A stretch of DNA of 64,000 nucleotides from Prostheceraeus crozeri (lineage: Eukaryota; Platyhelminthes; Polycladida; Euryleptidae), in assembly GCA_907163375.1 (NCBI GenBank), contig CAJQUW010008605.1:310001-374000 (forward strand). The letters are read 5' to 3'. The first letter of the stretch is position 1. Each line of letters begins with the position of its first letter. Positions 46,694 through 59,063 of the stretch are shown piece after piece. A program made the translations under genes and the position numbers. The notes below the pieces were generated by a model that saw only the letters and a program-made list of their open reading frames with translations, was not told the origin of the DNA and made no database searches.

Positions 46694-46978
46694 GTGTGTG
46701 TTTATGATCAAGTCAGTTGTCATAGCAATTCCTGCTGCAATACATTACATGCTGGTTTTGTATATTTGGTTCATGAAATCACATCCAACATTTTGGCGTC
46801 GCATATTGTATCGCAGATGACCAGTCCTCCTATTCGTAAGCCCCAGTTTCCTTCTAATCCAACGCTTCATGATTTTTTCTATTTCAAACGCAAATTTGAG
46901 AACTTTCATGTACTTGCAAAGTTGGAAAATGAGTTCAAATTGCAGATGCTACATAACTGTCTTGTCAGGAATGGCTGA
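46694..46978 (+). pseudogene. Possible retrotransposon gag-like fragment, copy B
   Basis: This is the counterpart of 7525-7845, nearly identical, and terminated earlier by a TGA where copy A has GGA. The shared frame in two copies reflects the duplication and is not evidence of selection. The function is unproven. Confidence 0.28.
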
Positions 46979-47692
46979 GACATCTTGGCTTCTCCCAAAT
47001 CGAAGTATTCGTAGGTTAGACATAGACTTGCGGAATATTTTCGGACATCCTCGTCTCTTCTACTATACAGACACTGAATTCTACATTGCTAGACAATGAG
47101 TGGAGCGGTTAATTCTGGTATATTATTTGGTTCAAACCAAAATCACATCCTCGTTGCCATTTTGTAATGCTTCTCACGTCAAATCTGCAGCTTTTATAAT
47201 GCGACTTTTATAGCCATAGAAATAAGAAGCATGAAATAATTTTACATATGGAAGAAAGAGGCTCTCCTAATTTGCCAGCGATCATTAACAAGAATTATTC
47301 TTTTATTTTATGTTTTATTTCATTTCTATTTTTCATGCCATACTACTTGGACCTATGTTGAGATGGCCATTGCGATGCATGTAAATATTTTCTGTTTGTA
47401 CGTAATTGCTTCCTTAGATATTTCTTTCAATTGGCTTTGTTAGTAGTAACTGTTTGTTATCTTGACTTTCACCGGTGATGGTAACACAGAAATCCAATGC
47501 AAACCTTCAGTTGTTGTGTTTTGCCCTCTATCTTTTCAATGCAAATCACACTCATTTCACTCTCATTTCACAAGTTTGCACCTCTTGACTTCTAATAAAA
47601 ACCATTATCTAATTATATTACAGCAAATAATATTGAAAATTTTCAGTACAAATCATTTAGTTCGTCTTCTGCACAAAGGCAACTGGGCGAAA

Positions 47693-48672
47693 ATGAGACT
47701 TTCACAGAATAATGTACACCCTATGCCTACTACGAATTCGCGCGTCTGCCGAGTTCTAGTGAGTTCCTCTTCTTGTCAGACAGGATCAAAGAAATACACA
47801 TGTAAATCCAATGGGAGGCAGATTGCAGTTTTTGGTCAAAATGAAATTTTCAATGTTTTCGCTTATTACGGTAAAAATACTCAGTCAAGAGCCATAATTT
47901 TTGGCATGAAATGTCTTCAAGTCATTTCTCATCAGGTTCATGAACATTTATCTATGAAACTACATGCATTCAGATTTGACAAGCCTCCTACTGTCGGCAA
48001 GCACCAATATGTTGGCCCACTTTATCCACATTCAACCACATTATCGTATACATCGCCGATCAGAAGCACATGGTAGGGGGATTCAAAGCCGGAGGCATTG
48101 AATCATTAGATCGATTGTCCGAGGTCGCCTGGAAGCGGTTGCTATTGTTATATAAACAAACCAGGAAGGTAACGTCATAATGCGCGCTGAAAGCTCGTAC
48201 TTGCTCTTGACGCGATCATGGAGGGTGTGCTTCGCTGGTCTTGGTGATCTTCATGCCGCGTTAGCAGTTCGAAGACTGGGTTCGATTCCCAGCCGGCAAG
48301 CCATTTTTCATGGTGGTACCAAGAGCAAGGCGCATTGAAATATCATTTCGACCTCGTGAAAGCCAGAGGCATTGAATCATTAGATGGTAGGAAATGACCT
48401 GAAGACATTCCATGCCAAAAACTGTGGCTCTAGACCCAGTACCTTTTAATTGATAAGAGAAAACACAGAAAATTATATTGTTGACAAAAATTGCAATCTG
48501 CCTCCCATTGGATTTACATGTGTTTTTCTTTGATCCTGTCTGACAAGAAGAGGAACTCACTAGAACTCGGCAGACGCGCGAATTCGTAGTAGGCATGGGG
48601 TGTACATCATTCTGTGAAAGTCTCATTGTCGGCCTCGTTCCCTGCAGAAACTCGTTCTGGCTGCCGGACTAT
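47693..48672. repeat. Fold-back element, copy B, with SINE-like insert between arms
   Basis: The left arm runs from 47693 to about 47945, and the right arm from about 48388 to 48672. The left arm lacks the outer 40 or so bases that copy A has, where CAACTGGG joins directly to the MRLSQNN-coding start. The right arm is complete. A 306-bp insert with its own target duplication separates the arms. Confidence 0.85.
48078..48383 (+). mobile_element. tRNA-derived SINE-like insertion with 8-bp target duplication
   Basis: The insert is flanked by ATGGTAGG at 48070-48077 and 48384-48391. Copy A has one ATGGTAGG at 8972-8979, so the boundary is well supported. Inside, a perfect T-arm (CTGGG TTCGATT CCCAG) contains an RNA polymerase III B-box core GGTTCGATTCC. 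An acceptor-like CCGGCAA followed by GCCA pairs with TCGCTGG upstream with one mismatch and one wobble; the tRNA-like part is about 69 nt. Unusually, a sequence of about 22 bases (GCCRGAGGCATTGAATCA-type) occurs near both ends as a direct repeat. Confidence 0.75.
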
Positions 48673-49135
48673 AAGTGAAGTGTTCTTGTTATCCTGAAGC
48701 TCTTATAAGCACATAGCTAGACAGGTCGTCTCTTGTTTTGTTAGTCTTGAAAGGAAGTATCGCACCGCGTAGTGCTAATGAAATGGCACACTCTGTTGAC
48801 ATGATACCATAGCTATCGAACAATAAGCAGCCAGTCCAACAGAAAACACGCCAAATTGTGTGAAGTTTCAGTGACTGTTAACAACTGGGTCACACAGCAA
48901 TGAGACGCGGACGACTGCAAGTTCTACAAAGAAGTTTTGTGAACGTTGTTTGTACTCCTTCTATCTTCTTAATAATAATTGGAAAGGCTAACAATATAGA
49001 TAAAACTTTTGAACAATCATCTGAATTCCTTGAACATGAAGGAATCGTGGCAATCGGAGCATTTTGTAGGAATTCAAAGGTCAATCCGCATGTGATGAAA
49101 GACTATTTTTCCTATCTCAGGAAGTCCTTAAGAAT

Positions 49136-49555
49136 TTAATTTTGCCCACTTATATGTAGTAAGTTCCTGCATGTGCCATCGCTTTGGATCAGTTTGCCTT
49201 CTAGTAAAGTGATACTCTTATACAATTTAATTGTGTGACCATTAGCTTCATGACGACACGCCAAGTGTAAGCGAAAGAACTCGCAAATTGCCTTCAATCC
49301 AACTTTCTTTGCCACAACTTGAATCTGCTCATGTACACCAGGCATATAAAAGATTCGCAATACTAGAGCTTTTTCTTCTCCTCTCTGTCTTGGACAATCG
49401 TTAACTATTATTTCCCTTACAACACCTTCTGGATGTCCATTTTTCACAAAAATGTCCTTCAGTTTCATCTGTTGTTCTTGAAGCTGTGCACCTTCATGAT
49501 TGTTTTTACCCGCTTTCTCAAACACGAGATGACCTCCAACTTCATCTCGTATCAT
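49136..49555 (-). pseudogene. Penelope-like element, segment between RT and endonuclease, copy B
   Basis: This is the counterpart of 9716-10147, with the same NGHPEGVVREII and YMPGVHEQIQ motifs. It is still open for 139 codons. The adjoining opposing GIY-YIG piece is also conserved, so the arrangement predates the block duplication. Confidence 0.62.
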
Positions 49556-49557
49556 CT

Positions 49558-49955
49558 CGTATCGTGCGGCTAAGAAAAGTTGGATTGATGGTGCGATGTT
49601 CCAGATCCCAGTCTCTGGGGGATGTAGTCAGCCATCAGAAGGTGGACAAGGCAGATATGATGGACATGGGAGGAGTGATTTACAGACAGAAATGTGGAGA
49701 CTGTGACAAATGGTATGTGGGCGAAACGCCACGAAAAGCAGGGGTGAGGGAGAAAGAGCATGCAGAGGATACGCGTGAGATGAATCCTCGATCGGCTATA
49801 AGTGAATATTGTCACACATCATGATCGCCGGCCCGAATTTGAGACCTTTGAAGTAGACATCGGAACAGAGACGGATTGGAGGAGATGACAAATCAAGGAA
49901 GGAAAACATATCCGCAGCAATATCAAATAAGGCTGCACTCAAACAGTTTTTAACT
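49558..49955 (+). pseudogene. Penelope-type GIY-YIG endonuclease fragment, copy B
   Basis: This matches 10150-10545 almost base for base, with KCGDCDKWYVGETPRK and the same EYCH stop context. The break in the C-terminal part is shared with copy A, so the fragment was already dead before duplication. Confidence 0.78.
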
Positions 49956-50013
49956 AATAGACCAATTAAATTGATGAAGAATACTTCAGAAAATGCAGTC
50001 TAATGAAAATGTA

Positions 50014-50778
50014 CCCTCACGAACATTTTTCATGAGAACTCATGAAATTTAATGCGGATTCATGAGATTTTTATGAGAGCTCATGAGGTTATGATGAATC
50101 TCATGATATTCTCATAAGATAGTATTTAACTCATGATGTTCTCATGATGCCTTTATGAGAATATAATGAGTGGTAATAAGAACATTCATGAGGATAATAT
50201 TTCATGATGCGTTCATGAGAAAATCATGAGCATTCATGAGGTTTTTGTGAGAATAAGCTTATAAGTAGCAAGGCATGCATGTCAGCTGCGAAAGGGTAAT
50301 GACATAAGAAGGCTTATTCAATCGATAAGAATCTCCAAGTTTTGTCTGTAAAGGATAAGAAGCAACAATATAGAATGTATCATAACGATCTGCAACAGCC
50401 GTCTCTAGATGATGCATAGATAATTTGACTTTACAATTATATGCTGAAAATAGAGATATATACAATCACAATTCAATATCTTGTCATGATAACAATACTG
50501 ATTCTTTAGTGTGAATTCTGAATTAGCATTGTGAACATGGCGTGGTAATGATCAGGAGAAGGTGGTGGCGAGGCCAAGAATGCCTCAATGACTAAATGCC
50601 AGAAAAATAAGTTCAGAAGTATGAAAGAGCAATTGTTAATTTATTAATGAGATTTTCATGACAAAATCATGAAAGTTTATGAGATATTTTCTGCGAAAAA
50701 ATTCCAAATCCGCATGAAATTTTATGAGATATATATGAGAAAAAATCTCATGAAAAATCATGAGGAATTTTCATGGGG
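50014..50778. mobile_element. TCATGA-rich non-autonomous TIR element, copy B
   Basis: This is the counterpart of 10606-11370 at the same relative site with TA at both ends. It carries the same repeated TCATGA arrays with few substitutions. The right end reads TTTTCATGGGG where copy A has TTTTCGTGGGG. Confidence 0.7.
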
Positions 50779-50943
50779 TAATACACACGGTTTTGGCTTC
50801 TTTAAAACAAAAGCCCTGATTTTCTGAAAATTGACTTTTTTATTGAAATTTTGGGGAATCCTGTGTAAATAATTATGGAGAGCATAAATAATTTAAATTA
50901 TCAGAGGAATCATGTTTATTTGTTACAATAAACAATATCTTGA

Positions 50944-52317
50944 CACTACAAAGACCGAAACTGTGATTAACCTAGGAAGACCATGGTGTCAATTTTGTTA
51001 CCTTCCATAAAATTCTGAGTATTTCATATTATCAGAGGGTTTTATTAAAAAATTGAGCTCTAAATGCGATTTGATATTCAAACTTGAAGTCTTCAAGTTT
51101 AATTTCATCACAATTTTCCATGACATATTGAATGTGTGCTCAACTGTAAGCTGATAGGCCTATTGAGACATAATCACGCAAACTGAAGTTGTTACCAGTA
51201 TCAATCATGCATTTTTGCTATCTACCGTTACACACGTATGTGCATACTATTTCCAATAATATCCACAATATTGACAATAGCTTCAAGGTATCGCTTCTCT
51301 TATTTCAACTGTTTGGATAAAACATTGTAGGCCCAGTGACTTCAAAGTTTGCCTGCATCATGGCACTACACATTCCTTTCGTGGATCGCGTACATGGTAC
51401 CCTCCACAATTTCTGCAAGAATATCATTAATCGTAGAGCTTCTTGCAACCTGCCTGCAAGAATTTCCTTCTTTTATGCCAGATGAAGCAGATGAATGATC
51501 AGTCATGACATCAGTACACATGCTTTCCATTGAGAATTTTACCAACTCATCGATGAGCAAGAGAAAGAAACTCCTTCGCGAAATTGTATACACTTTGACA
51601 ATTCTTTTATGAAAGTTCAACTGCTGAACCCGAGGATGTTTGACCATTCGATAAAAGGCCGTCAACGTGAGGCTGAATGAACCGGTGACGTGACAGATGG
51701 TTGAAACGTCAACACGACCATTTTATTCACGTTGCAGAACTACAATTACGCGAGGCATTTTGCCATCAGATGAAGATGAAGATCAGCGACAAACCGACAT
51801 CCAATTTTGCATTGGTAATGCACAAGCATATATGAATTATCTTGTTGCCTATAGAAATTTGTTATACGAGCTAATTGCTACGTAGAGACTGCAGAAACTA
51901 TCTATGCGGCGAGTTTACATTGTTTGATCTAAATGTACCAACTAATACAGTACCAATTGACTTCAGGTACCGAGCAAGGCGTGAGGACATGAAAAAAGTG
52001 TAAAATAAAACATTCCATCCGAAGCCAAGAATATGTGTAGTTACACTACACTCCCTGTATATGACAGATTCTAAATTGCTCAATGCTTCATAAACAAATT
52101 CAATTGTGGTATCAAAACTGACTCCTTGATCTTTGTAGGTAAACGTATTGTCATGGACCCCAAAAATACAAAAGTAGTTTTTAGTGTATCCGATATGCTT
52201 AGCACAGCAAATCAGGAAATTTCTGGACGCCAAATAATGATTCGACTCGATCTGCTACAGCTTTGACATGTTAACAGTTGGTTTGGTGTCAAAAAAGACA
52301 CGTTGGTCTTTCTAGTG
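50944..52317 (-). mobile_element. Decayed piggyBac-2 relative, copy B
   Basis: The ends are CACTACAAAGACC and GGTCTTTCTAGTG. Between the copies, A has kept the better left end and B the better right end. The target flanks are TTGA and CTAA. Remnant transposase frames lie at 51366-51665 and 51898-52233. The second-Asp motif, DNFF in copy A, reads YTFF here, so the Asp has been lost. Confidence 0.75.
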
Positions 52318-53441
52318 CTAAATCATAAAGTTGCCACTATTTATAGTTTCGGAGAAGAGGCTGGTGGTTCAATGTTTCCCCTACATATAGTAAAAGCACT
52401 GACCATAATTTTGTTCAAATCCTGAGCACTACCATTATCACAGGCGAGATAATGAGTATAAGTCAGATACATGTGAAAAGAAAATGCGGAATCAGAAGAG
52501 TCTTTCTCAAGTCCCGAATCGCATGGAGATGACAGAAACACGGTACGACAGAAGGAGGGACATTGCATTCTGCTCAATATCGTTCGAATTCAAAACTATC
52601 GAATTCGTCTCAATTTACAGCAGGCGATCAATAGAGACTGGGCGATTATTCGTAAATTCCTTTTGAGTTATGAATAAATTAAAACATTTACTATTCATGA
52701 ATCGGTTGCAAATACTGCAGATATTTGATTTTTTTCAAAATTTGAATACAATATTTAATATTGTATTATAAAAATATAAATTATGTAATTATAATATTGT
52801 AATATTTAAATACACTCAACTGTAACGTTTTCCTCCATATAAATGTTCGTTACGCAATCAATCTTTGCTTGCAGCATCAGCTCAGTATCAAGGAATTCTT
52901 GTATGAATCTCAATGGGTGACTGGCATGTAGAACGGAGCTACATGGCTCTAAAGATGGTGGAAACATAGGGTCCGCTAGAAGACACAAAAAAATTAAACT
53001 TATCTCACAACTTCATGTATTCTTGTTACCCGCAATAACTATGATAATTGTGCTGCTGTATGTCAGTGTGGTTCACATCTGTGATATTAAGCGGTAACCA
53101 GAATATTGAAAGCTACACCAGGCTTTCGAAAAACGTGCTTTTTCAAAAAATGCCGAAAATGGTTGTTTTCAAGATGGGCTATCTTTTTTCTATATACCAG
53201 TTTTGACTCCAAATTGATGCTGAAACTCAGAAACATGGCCAATTCCTTTTAGAAGATATTTGATCTGGTATCCGATAGTTAGAGTGGTATCAATTGGCCA
53301 ATTTTGATTTTGCTCATTTTTTCAATATATGATGTCAACATTTTATAAGTAGTATCGAGATGTAGCATTTATAGTACAATAGCACTTGAAAACCTTAAGT
53401 TGGTGTGCAGAAAGACATTATTCCTTTTGATAGATATTATA

Positions 53442-53700
53442 TATGAAACTTTGATATATTGCAATAGAGCCAGGTATGGCTTTCGATGTTCGAGTTTTGT
53501 TGAATTAGATATACTTTATCAATCAACATTCGACATACAAGAAGTCTTCTACCATTACGCAGACGCTCAGCGACCTATTATAACTCTTTTGTAAAATACT
53601 CGATGTATACATGACTTTGCCTTTGTGTATTTCACCTGTCCTGTCATTACCGCCATTTGTTTTGACAAAATAAAGAATTCTTATTATTATTATTATCGAC
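53442..53700 (+). repeat. Possible LINE-type 3' tail ending in (ATT)n, copy B
   Basis: Same AATAAAGAATTCTTATTATT end as copy A. Here it is uninterrupted with the upstream 53400s, showing the empty Tc1-like target. Confidence 0.4.
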
Positions 53701-54330
53701 ATTGTGCTTTTGAATAGTCAAGTTTTTGCGAAATACTCAGGATAGATTTAACATACTGTTTTCTGAAGTAATCAATTGCTTTTAAGAATTTCAATTATCC
53801 TAATAATGAGATATCATTCGCAGCGAACCTGAGAAGAGCCAAAATGAATGAATTTCATGTTGTGATCGTGTAAATAGCTTTTGACTGACTCACTATTGCA
53901 GAATGTTTTCTGAGTGAAACCCACGAACCATTGATATTGTTGGTAATATATATAGTTGGTAATCTTTTAGGCTGTTGACAACCTAAAAGTAGGAGAAATA
54001 ATGACTCATCTGATATCTATGAATGTCACCAAAGTAAAAGGATCTGATTAATTGCAATCAGCAAACCAACCTGTTCAGTTATCAGTCTAACATTAAAAGA
54101 ATGAGAGGTTCAACTATAGGTGCAAACGATCAGTGCAATATCATGTTATTAACCCTTTCATGCATATTGTACTCTGTTGAGGACATTTTGACCACAAGTT
54201 TTGGGAAATATTGATCCCAAAGCGGCAAAAATTTGCAACCAAAACAATGAGGAGATCAATGCGCTTCTAATGGCATCTCTCTTGACTTCGTACAATCCCT
54301 AGAACGCCCGCAAATTGCATTTGAAGAAAA

Positions 54331-54957
54331 TTTTTATTTTTCGAAAAAACTTTAATTTTGAAAAAGATTTATGCATCAATGAGCTAAAAAATGATTTCAC
54401 ACTTTAATGCCAGCCTTTAATTATGAGAAACGCCAAGACATGGAATATAATGGACAAGCGAGTGTTATGTGGCAAAGCAAGCGATAAGTGGTTTTTGTTG
54501 AATATTTTATCCTCTACGCTTACACGGTTTATGACATTATATTCAGTGGCGTCGCATGCGCCAGACCATGGGCCTTCCCTCGGCATTGGAATACTATTTC
54601 TATACCAGACATTTTTACGTTACAACATTAATTTTCATAAAAATTGAATTTTTAATAACAATTTCCTGAACATTTTTTAGGGCCAAATGAAAGTGCACAT
54701 GAGAAGTGACTGCTCATGTCTCTTAACCGCCTTACTCAAGGAGCAGAGATCACTATATCCCCTCTCTGTCTAGACCACAATTTCTCGAGAAAAAAGGAGG
54801 CAAGGCCAACAATTTCTTGCGTTTCTCATGGCCGGTCAGCCACTCACATGTTTGAAACTTTGATGCATTAAAATGTCTTGTGTATTTCTTATTTCTTTCT
54901 CTGTGAGGACTTTCAATTTTTATATCAGTTGTTGGCATACCTTGCTTGACGACTGTC
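54331..54957. other. 627-bp segment present in copy B only
   Basis: Copy A joins GGAGAAAAT directly to CTTTTCAGTATATTCC at about 16395-16410, whereas copy B has about 627 bases between the equivalent points. Copy B's extra sequence completes a reading frame that runs into shared sequence, so a deletion in copy A is more likely than an insertion in B. No target duplication or terminal repeat is visible. Confidence 0.7.
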
Positions 54958-55022
54958 ATCTTTTCGGTATATTTCCTTCGGACGAAAGGCGTGGTTGTGA
55001 TCTCATCTGAAGTACTAAACAT
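54753..55022 (-). pseudogene. TTF-type zinc-finger fragment of a hAT-like transposase
   Basis: The minus-strand frame has NKKYTRHFNASKFQTCEWL followed by GHEKRKKLLALPPFF. This matches the TTF zinc finger of hAT/ZMYM-type transposases (W-x2-CeWL-x-G, then L-C-x-PC-LF), except that the second pair of cysteines is lost (LALPPFF). It would bind DNA at the N-terminus of the transposase. No RNase H-like core follows on this strand. In copy A the finger part is deleted. Confidence 0.5.
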
Positions 55023-55731
55023 AGTGTCACATCAATCACGTATAAACAAATTATGGAATTCTACCGAATCTTGGTGTTCGAGTCAGATGCATGCATTCAT
55101 TGGAGAACGCTCATCATTTGATCGCAGTCTTGCCTGAACGTCAGCCATCTGCTACTGTTGACGTAGTGGCCTCTCTGACATAAAGCGAATCCAGGAACAA
55201 TTGGGTTGCGCTTCCCTTACTATATTTAGATACCGCGCTTCGATCAAGAATCGTGTAGAATTACAGTGCAAAAATTGGAGAAGGCAAAGCATCATGTCTA
55301 TCGGAAAAGCCAAAATTGGCGCGGGCGCGTGCGCTTACTGCTTCACGCACACACAACTCTCTTTCGCTCTGTCTGAACATTAATGCTCCGTCTGAACACA
55401 CGACCAGCTTGTGTGTCTAATTGTTCGAAGAAAGCAGCTGTGATTCGAGCACCCGCTGCAAAACTGTTCAATGAGGTTGAGAGTCTGACTTTGAGACGGA
55501 AAGCTGTGCACAGCTGTCACGAGAAGCTATCGAATTTAAATGAATGATGACACTTCATTTTTATAATTGTTGGAAAATTATTTTTTAAGGATGCGCCGAA
55601 GGCCTCGCAGGTTCGGAGAAGACGCCACTGATTATATTGTTTCTATTTACAACAACGCAAAGGTGCAATGATGGTATTTTGAGATTATCAGACGTTAACA
55701 ACTGTAATAAAATTATCCTTAAATTCCATTA

Positions 55732-56648
55732 AAAAACGGACCACCTAAATTTCATTGAGATTCAATCGATTCTCAATCGTGTCGCACAACAACATGCCAT
55801 ACATCATTCGAGAGCGTGCATTTTCAGCTTTGAAATGAGCTATGATAGACTTGCATCCATTATTGTATTTTCTGAGCAGTTCTCAAAAAATGAAAATTAC
55901 TCAATTTACAACTCACAATTTTTCAAAAAGAAAACATATGAGTGTGATAATGAATCAGACACGGAGAGAACGAACATTTTCTGAGCTATCCTTTGACATA
56001 CTGGTCATCAAAATTGGTAAACTGATGAAAAATGAGTGATATCGTGAAGTTATCACAAAATTATGACTTTTTTGGTTGAAAATGTTATATTCTCACTTTT
56101 TCATCAAAAATGTTCATCTTTGGTATCTTCAGAATCCTTGCGATGTAAAGAGTATGAATATATAAGTTCAATAGTTCTTTTTTCAAACTTCTTCAATATT
56201 TTTTCTCATTTCCGCAAAAATAAACAAACACCACAAGCTGAATTAATGTTCAAAACAAGACAATTGAGGCAGCGTTGTCTTTGTTCATTCATAGCAGCTG
56301 GCGATTGCTTACCTTCATTTTTTGTTTACTTTGTTTAATTTTTTATCAGTTCACCGATTTTGATGAACAGTATGTCAAAAGAGAGCTCAGAAAATGTTTG
56401 TTCCTTCCGTGCCTGATTTATTATCATACTCATTTGTTTTCTTTTTGAAAAATTGCGATTTGTAAATTGAATGATTTTCATTTTTTGACCACTGATCAGA
56501 AAATGCAATAACGGATGCAAGTCTATCATAGCTCATTTCAAATCTGAGAATGCAGCTCTCGAATAATGTATAGCATGTTGTTGTGCGACACCATTGAAAG
56601 GCATGAGAATCGACTGAATCTGAATGAAATTTAGGGGGTCCGCTTTTT
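55732..56648. repeat. Long-arm fold-back element, copy B
   Basis: This is the counterpart of 17166-18080 with arms at about 55732-56035 and 56338-56648. The left tip has lost one G (AAAAAACGGACC). The arms in A and B are closer across copies than left versus right, so the fold-back is older than the duplication. Confidence 0.85.
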
Positions 56649-57056
56649 ATGTTCATCTCTGTAGAAGACAGAGAGATCAAGTTAAGTTGTTTCCTTTTAA
56701 TTCTTCTTTTCTTCCGACTTCTCAGACACACCTACACATCTCACACATCACACTCCTGTATCCTATAGTTTCGGCAACACCGCCTCACTTTTAAATTTAA
56801 AGAAAATACTCAGGTATCAGTTTTCCTCGCTCATCGCCTCCTCGTTGAATTCGCTTTATTCTATAGTGGAAGTTAGTGCATTTGATTTTGATAAATATTG
56901 CCACATTAAAGTTGAGTGACATCATTCTATCAATTATTTTCTTACAAATGTTTAATGCTATCATAAGTTGTGTTCACTAAATTTTCGTATATAAGCAGCT
57001 GCCCGACAACACAATAAACATAGCGCACTGATATGGTTCTCCGTACGGGAAGTCAG

Positions 57057-58452
57057 TCATGATGAAGTCGAATGAACAGTCTCTCCCAATTTTGCGACTG
57101 CTAATTTTATTTCAAAATACTCGTAAATACACACGACACACTTCGTCTACTGACTATTTCAGGGGTTACAAGCTGCTGCTGATGTACTAGTGGGTATATA
57201 TACAAATTTGCAAATGAAAGCAGCTCATCTGTTCAGCTCATGTCGTCTGTTTGGTTTTGGCATGTTCGTCGCAATTAACCGAGATTCAGCCACCCTAGTA
57301 GAAATTGTTGTTTGCTGTTTATCAATCATTTTGCAGTCGAAATTGTTAATGGTCATCACTTTATCACTGTGGGCTATCATCGCATGTTTACTCAGTGCAC
57401 TTTTCTTGATTTCATACCGTAAAGTGCGCTCATGTTCTCTATAGCGAACTTGAAATTGGCGACAAGTTTGACCTACGGAATTCCAGGTAATCTGAAATTC
57501 GAAGCTCGCATTTTTCCAGGTTTACTAGTGAGGCGCATTGGAGTATCACATTTATTTTTCATTTTATTGACTTTTCTCAGAACACCATCATCTCCAAGGA
57601 AATCAAGTGTCAAATTCACCTTGTTTTCTTCAATGTTTTTTAATTTTTGATTTCTATTTTTGCGACCAAACTCGCTAGGAACCAAAATCCTGATTCCTAG
57701 CGATATAAAATCATTTTTGAGTAATGGTCCTAAATTTCAGCTTCCTCATCGTTTTGACAATGATTTTCATAATGGTAGTGAAATTGCTATTGACAATTTA
57801 TCCTATAAATTACGTTGGTCTCATTCATCACTTAAACAACTGCGGGGTATCGGACATAAATAGAATGCGCATTCCTTTTGATAAAAATACCGTAGACTTA
57901 CCTCCACGAATGAGCGAACCCTTAGAAAATAATTTTAAACTGTTTGAAATAGAAGGTAAACGTGTTCTATACACGAAGAAGCTAAAATTCTTCAGAAAAA
58001 TAAGAAATAAAAAAGCATCAATAGTATCAATAAAAAAACTTGAACCTTTTTGAAACAAAGCAAATTATTTGTTGTTCCGTCGGATAAATCTAATCGCATA
58101 GCAATTTGTGAAGAAGATAGTAGAAAATGCCGCATTGAAAGTCTCCTTCATGATACAAGCACTTACAAAACTAGAGATGCTTCAAAAAATTCAGCAATAG
58201 AAAACCAAGCTAACCGCTTAGTTAGAATATAATCGCTTAGTTAGAATATTAAAATACAGTTCGTACCCAGCCAAATTTCAACTTAACATAAAAGATCACA
58301 AAAAAAAGAAAATAGATTTTCCCATTGCTCCCAATAGCGTCTACACTGTAAATCGCTCAATGCGAATCACATACGAAGGATGCATACCAAAATTTTTTTG
58401 GTATATTCCTGTATTCTCTTGGTATATATTTGTATGCTTTTCGTATGTTGTT
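57057..58452. mobile_element. Head-to-head Penelope-like composite, copy B
   Basis: This is the counterpart of 21373-22783, including the hairpin centre (57673-57704) and both half-genes. The right half has a few deletions (near 58230-58265) relative to A. Confidence 0.7.
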
Positions 58453-58676
58453 TCAAATGTAGCATGCTTTACATACCAAAGGCATACCATCACAATGTTA
58501 AAAGAAATCATAAATCATGTCCAAGCCTTTTGTCAATAAAGATCACAATAATGTTGTTCAAATTCAGCAAAAAATTGAATTTTTTTGCTGTACATTTTGC
58601 GGCTATTGCTGCTTAGCATATTTTTCAGAATATCGTGCGATTTTTCTGAAGGGTCAAAGCATTGAACCTTGACGTA

Positions 58677-59063
58677 TCAAGCACTATTTTTTGTAAAATT
58701 ATTTTTCACGTGATTCGGCAACCAGCTATCCTTGCGTAAAGATATGCCAGAATGGCAAGGTTTACTGTAGCAATTATGTTTTAATTTTTCTTTTACTGAA
58801 ATGCCAATGTCTAGAAAATTTAGAAAGTCAGTTTCTGGAACTTCTAAAGTAAATTGTATGTTATCATCTATGGAGTTAAAAGTATCTTGGATAGTCTGAA
58901 GTGCATTCTTATCTTTCGGGAATGGATCCAAGATGATGTCGCCGATATATCTTTTGTAAATTGTTGAGCAAATATTGTGATCATTCATCAATTTTTGTAG
59001 GGCTTTATTTTCTACACTGCTCATACAAATTATTGCAAACGGAGGTGCAAGGTGTGTCCTCAT
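58677..59063 (-). pseudogene. Penelope-like reverse transcriptase C-terminal half, copy B
   Basis: This is the counterpart of 23024-23410 with the same KRYIGDII active-site lesion and an intact 128-codon frame. The shared lesion predates the duplication. Differences are scattered (for example NIQFTLEVPE here). Confidence 0.8.

Noticed and set aside
48220-48300. Functional tRNA gene
   Set aside because: The T-arm is good, but D-arm and anticodon arm do not fold convincingly and the sequence lies in a transposed insert; it is a tRNA-derived SINE head at best.
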